From Pseudomonas abyssi (GTDB taxonomy: Bacteria > Pseudomonadota > Gammaproteobacteria > Pseudomonadales > Pseudomonadaceae): a stretch of 64,000 nt of DNA. The translations under genes were made by a program, and so were the position numbers. The stretch is from assembly GCF_002307495.1 (NCBI RefSeq), contig NZ_NTMR01000014.1, positions 33,788 through 97,787 of the forward strand, in the 5' to 3' direction. This document shows positions 33,339 to 40,545 of the stretch, in pieces (position 1 is the first letter of the stretch; every line of letters starts with the position of its first letter). The notes under the pieces are model-generated. The model saw only the letters and a program-made list of their open reading frames with translations. It had not been told where the DNA came from and did no database searches.

Positions 33339-34622
33339 TCACAGCCCTAACTTGTCGCGCATCTGGTAGTACCAGGCACCCATGGCAGTAAATGGCACAC
33401 GCAATAGGCGTCCGCCGGGGAAGGGGTAATGTGGCAACGCGGCAAAGGCGTCAAAACGCTCGGCCTGACCGCGCAATACCTCGGCTAGCACGCGCCCGGC
33501 GACGTGGGTAAAGGTGACGCCATGGCCACTGCAGCCCTGGGAATAATAGATGTTGTCGCCGATACGGCCGACCTGAGGAAGCCGTGACAGGGTCAGCAGA
33601 AAGTTGCCGGTCCAGGCGTACTCGATCTTGATGTCCTTGAGCTGCGGAAAGGTCTTGATCAGGTTGGGGCGAATGAGCGCCTCGATGTTGCTCGGATCGC
33701 GTGCGCCGTAGACCACGCCGCCGCCAAAGATCATGCGACGGTCGCCGGAGAGGCGGTAGTAATCGAGCAGGTAGGCGCAATCCTCCACGCAGTAGTCCTG
33801 GGGCAGCAGCGAGTTGGCCAACTCCTCGGACAGCGGCTCGGTGGTAATAACCTGAGTGCCGCAGGGCATGGATTTGGCCGCCAACTGCGGCAGCAGGTTA
33901 CCGAGGTAGGCGTTGCCCGCTACGATCACGTAGCGCGCCTTTACCTGACCCTCGGCCGTATGGACCACCGGATTGGCGCCCTGATCAATACGCGTCACCG
34001 GTGAGTGCTCATGGATAACGCCGCCCAATGACTCGAAAGCCGCCGCCTCGCCAAGTACCAGGTTCAGCGGGTGGATGTGGCCACCACTCATGTCCAGCAT
34101 GCCGCCGGTGTAGATGTCGGTATTGACGACCTCGCGAATGCGGCGCTCGTCGAGCAGTTCCAACTGGGTGTTGCCATAGCGCTCCCAGAGCTTTTTCTGG
34201 GCTTCCAGGTGCTTCATGTGCTTGTCATTCAGGGCGGCAAACACACCGCCGTCCTTCAGGTCGCAGTCAATGTTGTAACGCGCGACACGTTCGCGAATGA
34301 TGCGTCCACCCTCAAAGGCCATATCGCCCAGCAGGCGTGCCTGATCCGCTCCCAGGGTGCGCTCGATGACGTCGATATCGCGACTGTAGCTATTGACGAT
34401 CTGCCCGCCGTTGCGCCCGGATGCCCCAAACCCCACCTGCACAGCCTCCAGCACGGTGACCCGAAACCCCTGTTCGGCCAAGTGCAATGCCGCAGAGATA
34501 CCGGTGAAGCCGGCGCCAATCACACAGACGTCGGTTTCGCTGCTGCCCTGCAGCGCAGGTCGAGCTGGCGCGGGGTTGGCTGAAGCGGCGTAGTAGGAGG
34601 TGGTGTGCTGAGTGTCGACCAT
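33339..34622 (-). CDS. FAD-dependent amine oxidase, PuuB-like (gamma-glutamylputrescine oxidase family)
   Basis: 427 aa. The N-terminal dinucleotide fold has CVIGAGFTGISAALHLAEQG (about residues 32-51), then VGFGASGRNGGQIVNSYS, the flavin-contact segment of the DadA/PuuB group. The C-terminal GCSGHGVTFTHVAGRVLAE is also typical. These enzymes oxidise secondary amines such as gamma-glutamylputrescine or glycine derivatives, giving aldehyde, ammonia and H2O2. It is a single gene with no puuA/C neighbour, so the substrate is unresolved. Two palindromes lie upstream. Confidence 0.85.
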   Translation of the reverse strand: MVDTQHTTSYYAASANPAPARPALQGSSETDVCVIGAGFTGISAALHLAEQGFRVTVLEAVQVGFGASGRNGGQIVNSYSRDIDVIERTLGADQARLLGDMAFEGGRIIRERVARYNIDCDLKDGGVFAALNDKHMKHLEAQKKLWERYGNTQLELLDERRIREVVNTDIYTGGMLDMSGGHIHPLNLVLGEAAAFESLGGVIHEHSPVTRIDQGANPVVHTAEGQVKARYVIVAGNAYLGNLLPQLAAKSMPCGTQVITTEPLSEELANSLLPQDYCVEDCAYLLDYYRLSGDRRMIFGGGVVYGARDPSNIEALIRPNLIKTFPQLKDIKIEYAWTGNFLLTLSRLPQVGRIGDNIYYSQGCSGHGVTFTHVAGRVLAEVLRGQAERFDAFAALPHYPFPGGRLLRVPFTAMGAWYYQMRDKLGL

Positions 34623-34646
34623 GAAGGCACCTGTGCAGATCGTTTG

Positions 34647-34703
34647 AAATATTTGACAATATTTGCCGATGCTACTCGCAGGATGGCTCTATTGCTATAG
34701 AGC
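34647..34703. promoter_or_regulatory. Two palindromes upstream of the PuuB-like gene
   Basis: AAATATT-TGAC-AATATTT (34647-34664) and GCTCTAT-TGCT-ATAGAGC (34686-34703) are both perfect, 7-bp arms with 4-base spacers. They lie 25 to 81 bases before the start at 34622 and just beyond the end of the upstream efflux gene. They look like operator sites; the regulator is not in the window. Confidence 0.4.
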
Positions 34704-34737
34704 GCTCAAAAAAAGACACAGTTGCGGGGCGTGCTGC

Positions 34738-36309
34738 TCAGCTGTGCGCCGGTTGTGGCTCGGTAGTCGCGGCTGGCGCCGGTGCTTTGGGCAGTGGTCG
34801 GCAAAGCAGCACGAACACCATCGAGCAGCCGAGCATCATGGCGATCAGGTGGAAGGCATCGTTGTAGGCCATGATCGCAGCCTGCTGGTGCACCTGGTTG
34901 CTGAGTAGCTGCAGCGCACTTTGCTCGTTTCCGAGTTGGCTGGTGAGTAGCTGCATACGCTCCTCGAAGGCCGGGTTGCCCGGCGTAATGTGCTCACGCA
35001 GGAAGTCGAAATAGTACTTGGCCCGGCTGTCGAGAATGGTGGCCAGTGCGGCAATGCCGATGGCGCCGCCGAGGTTGCGCAGAATGTTGTACAGACTGGA
35101 AGCGGAGCCGGCCTGGGATGGTGCAATCATCGCGGTCGCAATGATCGACATGGGGACCAACACCATGGGCTGGCCGAAGGCCCGGAATATCTGGATCGCA
35201 ATAAACTGGTCACCCGCGAAGTCCAGGCTCAGGCTGCCACTGTAAAAGCTGGCGAAGGCAAACAGAAAGAAGCCGCAGGAGCAGAGCAGGCGGGCGTCGA
35301 TAAAGCGCATCAGGATGGGGACCAGCGGGATGATCAGCAGTTGGGGAACACCCATCCACATGATGACTTGGCCGATCTGCAGGGCGTTGTAGTCCTGGAT
35401 CTGCGCGAGGTAGACCGGTAGTACGAACACGGTGCCGTACAGGCCGACGCCAAGGCCGATGTTGGCCAGACTGCCCAGCAGAAAGTTGCGGTCTTTGAGC
35501 AGTCTGAGGTTGACTAGCGGGTTGTCGCGCGTGAGCTGCACGATCACAAAGCTGACCAGCGCGATAAAGCTGATCACCGCCAGTGCGACCATCAGATTGG
35601 ATTCAAACCAGTCCTCGCGGTGACCCTCTTCGAGAAAGACCTGCAGGCAGCCAAGGCCGATCGCCATGGTCACGATGCCGAAATAGTCGCCTTGGCGCAG
35701 CAATTCCCAGCGGGGTTTGCCCTTGTCGAGGCCATACATCAGACCGGTCGCCATCAGGATGCCCGGCACGATGTTGATATAGAAAATGTATTCCCAGCCG
35801 AAGTTTTCGGTCAGCCAGCCACCAATGGTGGGGCCAATGGAGGGCGCGAAGGTGGCGGTAATGGCAAACATCGCCATGCCCTTGGGGCGCTGGTCTGGCG
35901 GCAGCTTGGTCAGGATCAGGGTAAAGGCAAAGGGGATCAGTGCGCCGCCCGCCAGACCCTGCAGGGCGCGGAAGACGATCATGCTTTCCAGATTCCAGGC
36001 CATGGAGCAGAGCAGGGAGGCGATGACGAAGATCGCCGAAATGGTCACGGCAAATCGCCGTGGCGACAGGATCATGGTCAACCAGGCAGCCAGCGGGATG
36101 ATGATGATTTCCGCGACCAGGTACGACGTAGAGATCCAGGAGCCTTCTTCGACGGTCGCCGACAGCGCGCCCTGAATGTCCTTGAGCGACGAGTTGATGA
36201 TCTGGATATCCAGAATCGCCATGAAGGCACCAAGGATCGCACTCAGCAGCGCTATCCAGTCGCGCCTGCCGGGTGGCGGAATATCGTGGGCCGAGCCAGC
36301 GTCAGTCAC
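34738..36309 (-). CDS. DHA2-family multidrug efflux permease (EmrB/QacA-like)
   Basis: 523 aa with about 14 membrane helices. Early helix text ILDIQIINSSLKDIQGAL and motif C-like GPTIGGWLTENFGWEYIFYIN (about residues 157-177) are typical of EmrB drug:proton antiporters. The start overlaps the stop of the adaptor gene by 8 bases. It should expel hydrophobic drugs or uncouplers through a tripartite pump with the EmrA-like protein and an outer-membrane channel encoded elsewhere. Confidence 0.92.
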   Translation of the reverse strand: MTDAGSAHDIPPPGRRDWIALLSAILGAFMAILDIQIINSSLKDIQGALSATVEEGSWISTSYLVAEIIIIPLAAWLTMILSPRRFAVTISAIFVIASLLCSMAWNLESMIVFRALQGLAGGALIPFAFTLILTKLPPDQRPKGMAMFAITATFAPSIGPTIGGWLTENFGWEYIFYINIVPGILMATGLMYGLDKGKPRWELLRQGDYFGIVTMAIGLGCLQVFLEEGHREDWFESNLMVALAVISFIALVSFVIVQLTRDNPLVNLRLLKDRNFLLGSLANIGLGVGLYGTVFVLPVYLAQIQDYNALQIGQVIMWMGVPQLLIIPLVPILMRFIDARLLCSCGFFLFAFASFYSGSLSLDFAGDQFIAIQIFRAFGQPMVLVPMSIIATAMIAPSQAGSASSLYNILRNLGGAIGIAALATILDSRAKYYFDFLREHITPGNPAFEERMQLLTSQLGNEQSALQLLSNQVHQQAAIMAYNDAFHLIAMMLGCSMVFVLLCRPLPKAPAPAATTEPQPAHS

Positions 36310-37345
36310 GCAGGTCGACCTTGACCATAACCGACATGCCCGGACGAATCAGTCCCGTCAACGGACTGTCCGCATCGACCACCAGCTTGACCGGAATGCG
36401 CTGCACCACCTTGGTAAAGTTGCCGGTCGCGTTGTCTGGCGGCAGCAGGCTGAACTGGGCGCCAGAGGCCGGGAAAAGGCTCTGTAGGGTGCCGGTCACC
36501 GGCTGATCGGGAAAGGTATCGAATACCAGCTCGGCTTTCAGCCCTTCGTGCATGCGGCTGATCTGAGTTTCCTTGAAGTTGGCCTTAATCCACAGATCAG
36601 TATCGGGCACCACCGCCAGCAGGTTGCTGCCGGAGGAAACGTTCTGACCGATACGAACATTGCGCTGGCCGATCCGCCCGGCAACGGGCGCGCGGATCTC
36701 CGTGCGCTCCAAGTCAAGTTGCGCCTGCTGTACTGCCGCCTCGGCCACCTGAATCTGGGCATCGAGGCGGGCAATATCGGCAGCCAGGGTGTCCTTGGCC
36801 AGCTGTTGCGTCTGACGATCGGCCTGCGCCTTGCTGACTTGCGCGCGGGCCACTTCCAGTTGGGCGCGGTAGTTGCTGAGCTGCTCTTCGGAGGCGTAGC
36901 CCGATTGGCGTAGCGGGGTAATGCGTTTGATATCCAGCTCGATACGGCGCTGTTCCGCCTCACTGGCGTCGACGTTGGCGGCAGCCGCGGCGATCAGACT
37001 GTCTTGTTGGACCAGGCGTGATTGCGCCTGTTGATGCTCGGCGCGGCGGGTGGCGAGGTTGGCGTTGGCTTCAGCGAGGGCGATCTCGAAGTCGCGAGCA
37101 TCGAGGCGTACCAGCAAATCGCCTGGGGCCACGGCCTGGTTGTCTTCGACCAGTACTTCGGTGACCTGGGCCGACAGCCGGCTGGAGACGTAGGTAATAT
37201 CGCCTTGAACGTAAGCGTTATCGGTTTCTTCAAAGTAACGACCGACCAGCCACCAATGCGCGAAAGCGGCAAGTCCCACTGTGGCGCAGATAAGCAGAAA
37301 GACGAACAGACGGGCTCTAACTCGGGCAGACATACCATTTCTCAT
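36302..37345 (-). CDS. EmrA-like membrane-fusion protein
   Basis: 347 aa. One N-terminal membrane helix (about 13-32) is followed by YFEETDNAYVQGDITYVSSR, the EmrA beta-barrel entry motif. A split lipoyl domain (LLVRLDARDFEIALAEA) flanks a long coiled-coil hairpin (about 85-205), and IRAPVAGRIGQRNVRIGQNV follows. It bridges the EmrB-like pump to the outer membrane. It is divergent from a LysR gene 90 bases away that presumably controls the pair. Confidence 0.92.
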   Translation of the reverse strand: MRNGMSARVRARLFVFLLICATVGLAAFAHWWLVGRYFEETDNAYVQGDITYVSSRLSAQVTEVLVEDNQAVAPGDLLVRLDARDFEIALAEANANLATRRAEHQQAQSRLVQQDSLIAAAAANVDASEAEQRRIELDIKRITPLRQSGYASEEQLSNYRAQLEVARAQVSKAQADRQTQQLAKDTLAADIARLDAQIQVAEAAVQQAQLDLERTEIRAPVAGRIGQRNVRIGQNVSSGSNLLAVVPDTDLWIKANFKETQISRMHEGLKAELVFDTFPDQPVTGTLQSLFPASGAQFSLLPPDNATGNFTKVVQRIPVKLVVDADSPLTGLIRPGMSVMVKVDLRD

Positions 37346-37369
37346 TTATTTTTCTGACTGCACTCTATC

Positions 37370-37431
37370 ACTGTTCCCCATAGCGTCGGAGGCGCTAGAA
37401 TCTGGAAACTTTGTTGCAGCCAGGGAACAGT
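37370..37431. promoter_or_regulatory. Dyads in the emrA / LysR divergent promoter
   Basis: ACTGTTCCC (37370-37378) and GGGAACAGT (37423-37431) are perfect complements 44 bases apart. Between them lies TAGCG-N7-CGCTA (37381-37397), a T-N-A dyad of the kind LysR-type regulators bind. The region is only 90 bases long, so these are good candidate regulator sites for both genes. Confidence 0.45.
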
Positions 37432-37435
37432 ACCT

Positions 37436-38338
37436 ATGGGTTTGGATGATGCGCTGATTTTTACGCGAGTCGTTGAATGCCACAGTTTTACCAGTGCCGC
37501 CGCCACTTTGGGGATGCAGAAGTCCACGGTCAGTCGACGCCTTGCCCAGCTTGAAGAGCGCCTGGGCGTGCGCCTGCTCAATCGCACCACGCGCAAGCTG
37601 CGTCTCACGGAGGTGGGGCAGGCCTACTACGAGCGTTGCCGGCAGATCATGCAGGAGTTTTCTGAGGCCGAGCAGGCCATCATGCAGTTGCAGCGCGAGC
37701 CCACGGGGTTGCTGCGGGTGAGCTCTCCCATCGAATTTGGTCAACTGTTTTTGGGCGGCGTTGTGGGCGAGTTCATGCGCAGCTATCCGGCCATTCAGGT
37801 CGAAGTCGAGCTGACCACGCGGGTGGTTGACCCGGTGGAAGAGGGCGTCGATGTGGTCATCTATCTTGGGCGCCCCCAGGACTCCAGTCTGGTTGCCCGG
37901 CGACTTATGACCAGTCCCAGGCAGTTGTACGCCAGCCCCGACTACATTCAACGCTATGGCATGCCGCAGAGCCCGGAGGAGTTGTCCGATCATCGCTGCA
38001 TTCACGCCCTGGTGGACGGCGCGCGCAAGTGGCGTTTCGACTCGCCAGCGGCCAGCGTGCCCATCAATCCGGTGCTGGTGGTCAATAACATTACCTTTGC
38101 TCGCGAGGCTGCACTGGCCGGCGTAGGCATCATCAACGTGCCGGCATTTATTGCCGAGCCCTGCGTCGAGGCCGGTACCTTGGTACGTGTGCTTGAGCAG
38201 GCCGAGCTGCCGTCCAGTGAGCTGTACGCAATGTACCCGTCGCGCCGTTTCCAGGCCATGAAGGTCAAGGCCTTTATCGATTTTGTCGTCGAGCAGCTGC
38301 ATCTGCGCTCGTCGAGTCATATAGAGGTCGAGGCGTAA
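37436..38338 (+). CDS. LysR-type transcriptional regulator of the EmrAB-like pump
   Basis: 300 aa. The N-terminal winged helix-turn-helix is LDDALIFTRVVECHSFTSAA...LGMQKSTVSRRLAQLEERLG (about residues 2-42). A LysR substrate domain follows with GLLRVSSPIEFGQLFLGGVV (about 88-107). The layout is that of the CrgA/DmlR-type group. Divergent placement over shared dyads suggests autoregulation and control of emrAB. The inducer is unknown. Confidence 0.9.
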   Translation: MGLDDALIFTRVVECHSFTSAAATLGMQKSTVSRRLAQLEERLGVRLLNRTTRKLRLTEVGQAYYERCRQIMQEFSEAEQAIMQLQREPTGLLRVSSPIEFGQLFLGGVVGEFMRSYPAIQVEVELTTRVVDPVEEGVDVVIYLGRPQDSSLVARRLMTSPRQLYASPDYIQRYGMPQSPEELSDHRCIHALVDGARKWRFDSPAASVPINPVLVVNNITFAREAALAGVGIINVPAFIAEPCVEAGTLVRVLEQAELPSSELYAMYPSRRFQAMKVKAFIDFVVEQLHLRSSSHIEVEA

Positions 38339-38371
38339 GCCCTGATAAAATCCGCTGCATCCCTGAAGTCA

Positions 38372-38389
38372 GTCCCGCCTTGGCGGGAC
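38372..38389 (+). terminator. Hairpin between the LysR gene and gltX
   Basis: GTCCCGCC-TT-GGCGGGAC, a perfect 8-bp stem with a 2-base loop and no T-run, 18 bases before the gltX start. It could end the LysR transcript or fold in the gltX leader. Confidence 0.4.
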
Positions 38390-38407
38390 GCCAGATCGAG
38401 AGAGTCC

Positions 38408-39883
38408 ATGACTGTTCGTACCCGCATTGCGCCTTCCCCGACCGGTGATCCGCACGTCGGCACCGCCTACATTGCGCTGTTCAATCAGTGCTTTGCCCGC
38501 CAGCACGGCGGCCAGTTTATCCTGCGTATCGAAGATACCGACCAGGTGCGCTCCAGCGCTGCCTCCGAGAAGCAGATTCTCGACTCGCTGCGCTGGCTTG
38601 GGCTGGAGTGGGATGAAGGTCCGGACGTCGGCGGTCCCCACGGTCCTTACCGTCAGAGTGAGCGCAGCGCCATCTATCATCAGCATAGCGAGGAGCTGAT
38701 TGAGAAGGGGCACGCCTTCCGCTGTTTCTGTTCCAGTGAGCGTCTGGATGCATTGCGCGCCGAGCAGATGGCCAACAAGCAAACGCCCGGCTATGACGGT
38801 CACTGCCTGCATTTGAGCGCCGATGAGGTGGGTGCCCGCGTTGCGGCAGGTGAGCCCCATGTCGTACGGATGAAAGTGCCGAGCGAAGGCACCTGCAAGG
38901 TGCAGGACATGTTGCGTGGCGAGATCGACATCCCGTGGGAACAGGTCGATATGCAGGTGCTGATGAAGGCCGACGGTCTGCCGACCTATCACCTGGCCAA
39001 CGTCGTAGATGACCACCTGATGGGCATTACCCACGTACTGCGTGGTGAGGAGTGGATCAACTCCGCGCCCAAACATATCCTGCTGTACCAATACTTCGGC
39101 TGGGACATGCCTGCGCTGTGCCATATGCCGTTGCTGCGTAACCCGGACAAGAGCAAGCTGTCCAAGCGCAAGAACCCGACCAGCATCACCTTCTACCAGC
39201 GCATGGGCTATCTGCCTGAAGCGCTACTGAACTATCTCGGCCGTATGGGCTGGTCCATGCCGGATGAGCGGGAAAAGTTCACCTTGGCAGAAATGGTCGA
39301 GCACTTCGACATTCAGCGCGTCTCACTGGGCGGTCCTATCTTCGATATCGAGAAGCTGTCCTGGCTGAACGGGCAGTGGATTCGCGAGCTGTCAGAGGAC
39401 GACTTTGCCACTGCAGTGCAGCAATGGGCGCTTAATCCGGCGTATCTCAAACCGATGATCTCGCTGGCTCAGACCCGGGTAGAAACCTTCAGTGACCTGC
39501 CGAACCTGCTGGGCTTCTTTATGGCCGGCAAGGTTGATCCCGCACCTGAGCTGTTTGTGCACAAAAAGCTGGACGCCGAGGGCGTGCGCAAGGCGCTGCA
39601 GTTGTTGCTCTGGAAGCTGGAAGCGCTGCGCGACTGGGATAAGGACAACATCACCGGTGTCATTCAGGCTGTCGCAGCCTATATGGAACTGAAGCTGCGC
39701 GATCTGATGCCATTGCTGTTCCCGGCCATTACCGGCCAGGCCAGCTCTGTATCGGTGCTCGACGCCATGGCACACCTGGGGCCAGACCTCACGCGCTACC
39801 GTTTGCGCCAGACCGTCGAACTGCTGGGCGGCACCTCGAAGAAAGAGAACAAGGCGTGGCAGAAGGAACTGGAGAGCATCTGA
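38408..39883 (+). CDS. gltX: Glutamyl-tRNA synthetase
   Basis: 491 aa, class I synthetase. The HIGH-type motif is [14 protein letters not shown] (about 7-20) and the KMSKS-type motif is SKLSKRKNP. The Cys pattern FRCFCSS near residue 110 may belong to the zinc site seen in some bacterial enzymes. It charges tRNA-Glu, one gene of which lies 405 bases downstream. The ATG is 8 bases from a GAGAG site. Confidence 0.97.
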   Translation: MTVRTRIAPSPTGDPHVGTAYIALFNQCFARQHGGQFILRIEDTDQVRSSAASEKQILDSLRWLGLEWDEGPDVGGPHGPYRQSERSAIYHQHSEELIEKGHAFRCFCSSERLDALRAEQMANKQTPGYDGHCLHLSADEVGARVAAGEPHVVRMKVPSEGTCKVQDMLRGEIDIPWEQVDMQVLMKADGLPTYHLANVVDDHLMGITHVLRGEEWINSAPKHILLYQYFGWDMPALCHMPLLRNPDKSKLSKRKNPTSITFYQRMGYLPEALLNYLGRMGWSMPDEREKFTLAEMVEHFDIQRVSLGGPIFDIEKLSWLNGQWIRELSEDDFATAVQQWALNPAYLKPMISLAQTRVETFSDLPNLLGFFMAGKVDPAPELFVHKKLDAEGVRKALQLLLWKLEALRDWDKDNITGVIQAVAAYMELKLRDLMPLLFPAITGQASSVSVLDAMAHLGPDLTRYRLRQTVELLGGTSKKENKAWQKELESI

Positions 39884-40058
39884 AGCGGCAAGCCTCAAGC
39901 CTCAAGCGGCAAGCTAGAAGCAAAAGCGGCGCGGGGTTCGACCCTTGCGCCGCGATTCGCCGCCACCCCAATCAGCTTGCGGCTTATCGCTTGCCGCTTG
40001 TGGCTGCTTTACCCATCAGCTTGCGGCTTACAGCTTCCAGCTTGTGGCTGTGTTTTAG
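39884..40058. repeat. Pseudomonad-type AAGCGGCAAGC / GCTTGCCGCTT repeat tract
   Basis: After gltX, degenerate AAGC(G/C)-type heptads (AAGCGGCAAGC twice on plus) are answered by GCTTGCCGCTT on the other side of a strong hairpin (GCGGCGC 39926-39932 with GCGCCGC 39947-39953). Two tandem imperfect units of about 44 bases start at 39971 and 40015, each beginning with the same 16-mer ATCAGCTTGCGGCTTA. Similar tracts occur in intergenic DNA of Pseudomonas genomes as I recall. The tract may also terminate gltX. Confidence 0.7.
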
Positions 40059-40086
40059 ATAAGTTGCTGTTTTGCGTAAATTTCTG

Positions 40087-40115
40087 TTGACAGGCCAGAG
40101 CGTCAATCTTAATAT
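40087..40115 (+). promoter_or_regulatory. Sigma-70 promoter of the tRNA cluster
   Basis: TTGACA (40087-40092), a 17-base spacer, then TAATAT (40110-40115), almost consensus. A GC-rich GCGCACCG discriminator follows, as expected for stringently controlled stable-RNA genes. The first tRNA begins 18 bases beyond. Confidence 0.88.
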
Positions 40116-40133
40116 GCGCACCGTCGTTGAGAC

Positions 40134-40209
40134 GGGGCTATAGCTCAGCTGGGAGAGCGCCTGCATGGCATGCAGGAGGTCAGCGGTTCGATCCCGCTTA
40201 GCTCCACCA
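40134..40209 (+). tRNA. tRNA-Ala (anticodon GGC), copy 1
   Basis: 76 bases with encoded CCA. The acceptor GGGGCTA pairs with TAGCTCC (one G-U). The anticodon stem is CCTGC/GCAGG with loop ATGGCAT, and the T-arm is GCGGTTCGATCCCGC. It reads GCC (and GCU by wobble). Confidence 0.97.
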
Positions 40210-40287
40210 AGTTTTTTGGTCGACGTTCGCGTTGGCCTGTTTTCTACACTGCTGAACAGATTCCAGCCTGTTCAGAGAAGGGATTGC

Positions 40288-40363
40288 GTCCCCTTCGTCT
40301 AGTGGCCTAGGACACCGCCCTTTCACGGCGGTAACAGGGGTTCGAGTCCCCTAGGGGACGCCA
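40288..40363 (+). tRNA. tRNA-Glu (anticodon TTC)
   Basis: 76 bases with encoded CCA. The acceptor is GTCCCCT with AGGGGAC. The anticodon stem is CCGCC/GGCGG with loop CTTTCAC, and the T-arm is AGGGGTTCGAGTCCCCT. It is co-transcribed with the flanking tRNA-Ala genes and lies downstream of its own synthetase gene gltX. Confidence 0.97.
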
Positions 40364-40404
40364 TTTTTACCGATGCACGCAAGTGTGTCAGGGTCGCAAG
40401 ACCT

Positions 40405-40480
40405 GGGGCTATAGCTCAGCTGGGAGAGCGCCTGCATGGCATGCAGGAGGTCAGCGGTTCGATCCCGCTTAGCTCCACCA
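40405..40480 (+). tRNA. tRNA-Ala (anticodon GGC), copy 2
   Basis: Identical over all 76 bases to the copy at 40134-40209, with different flanking sequence. This points to duplication kept uniform by gene conversion. Confidence 0.97.
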
Positions 40481-40484
40481 TTTC

Positions 40485-40518
40485 AAAAGCCGACATCGTC
40501 TGATGTCGGCTTTTTTTT
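40485..40518 (+). terminator. Terminator of the tRNA cluster
   Basis: A perfect 13-bp stem (AAAAGCCGACATC with its complement), a GTCT loop and an 8-base T-run. The A-run on the other side also lets it serve the convergent decarboxylase gene. Confidence 0.95.
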
Positions 40519-40545
40519 GCTCGCGATTTGTTCGGCTTCATTCAG

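Noticed and set aside
39884..40058. CRISPR array
   Set aside because: The repeats are short, degenerate and lack regular unique spacers; no cas genes are in the window.
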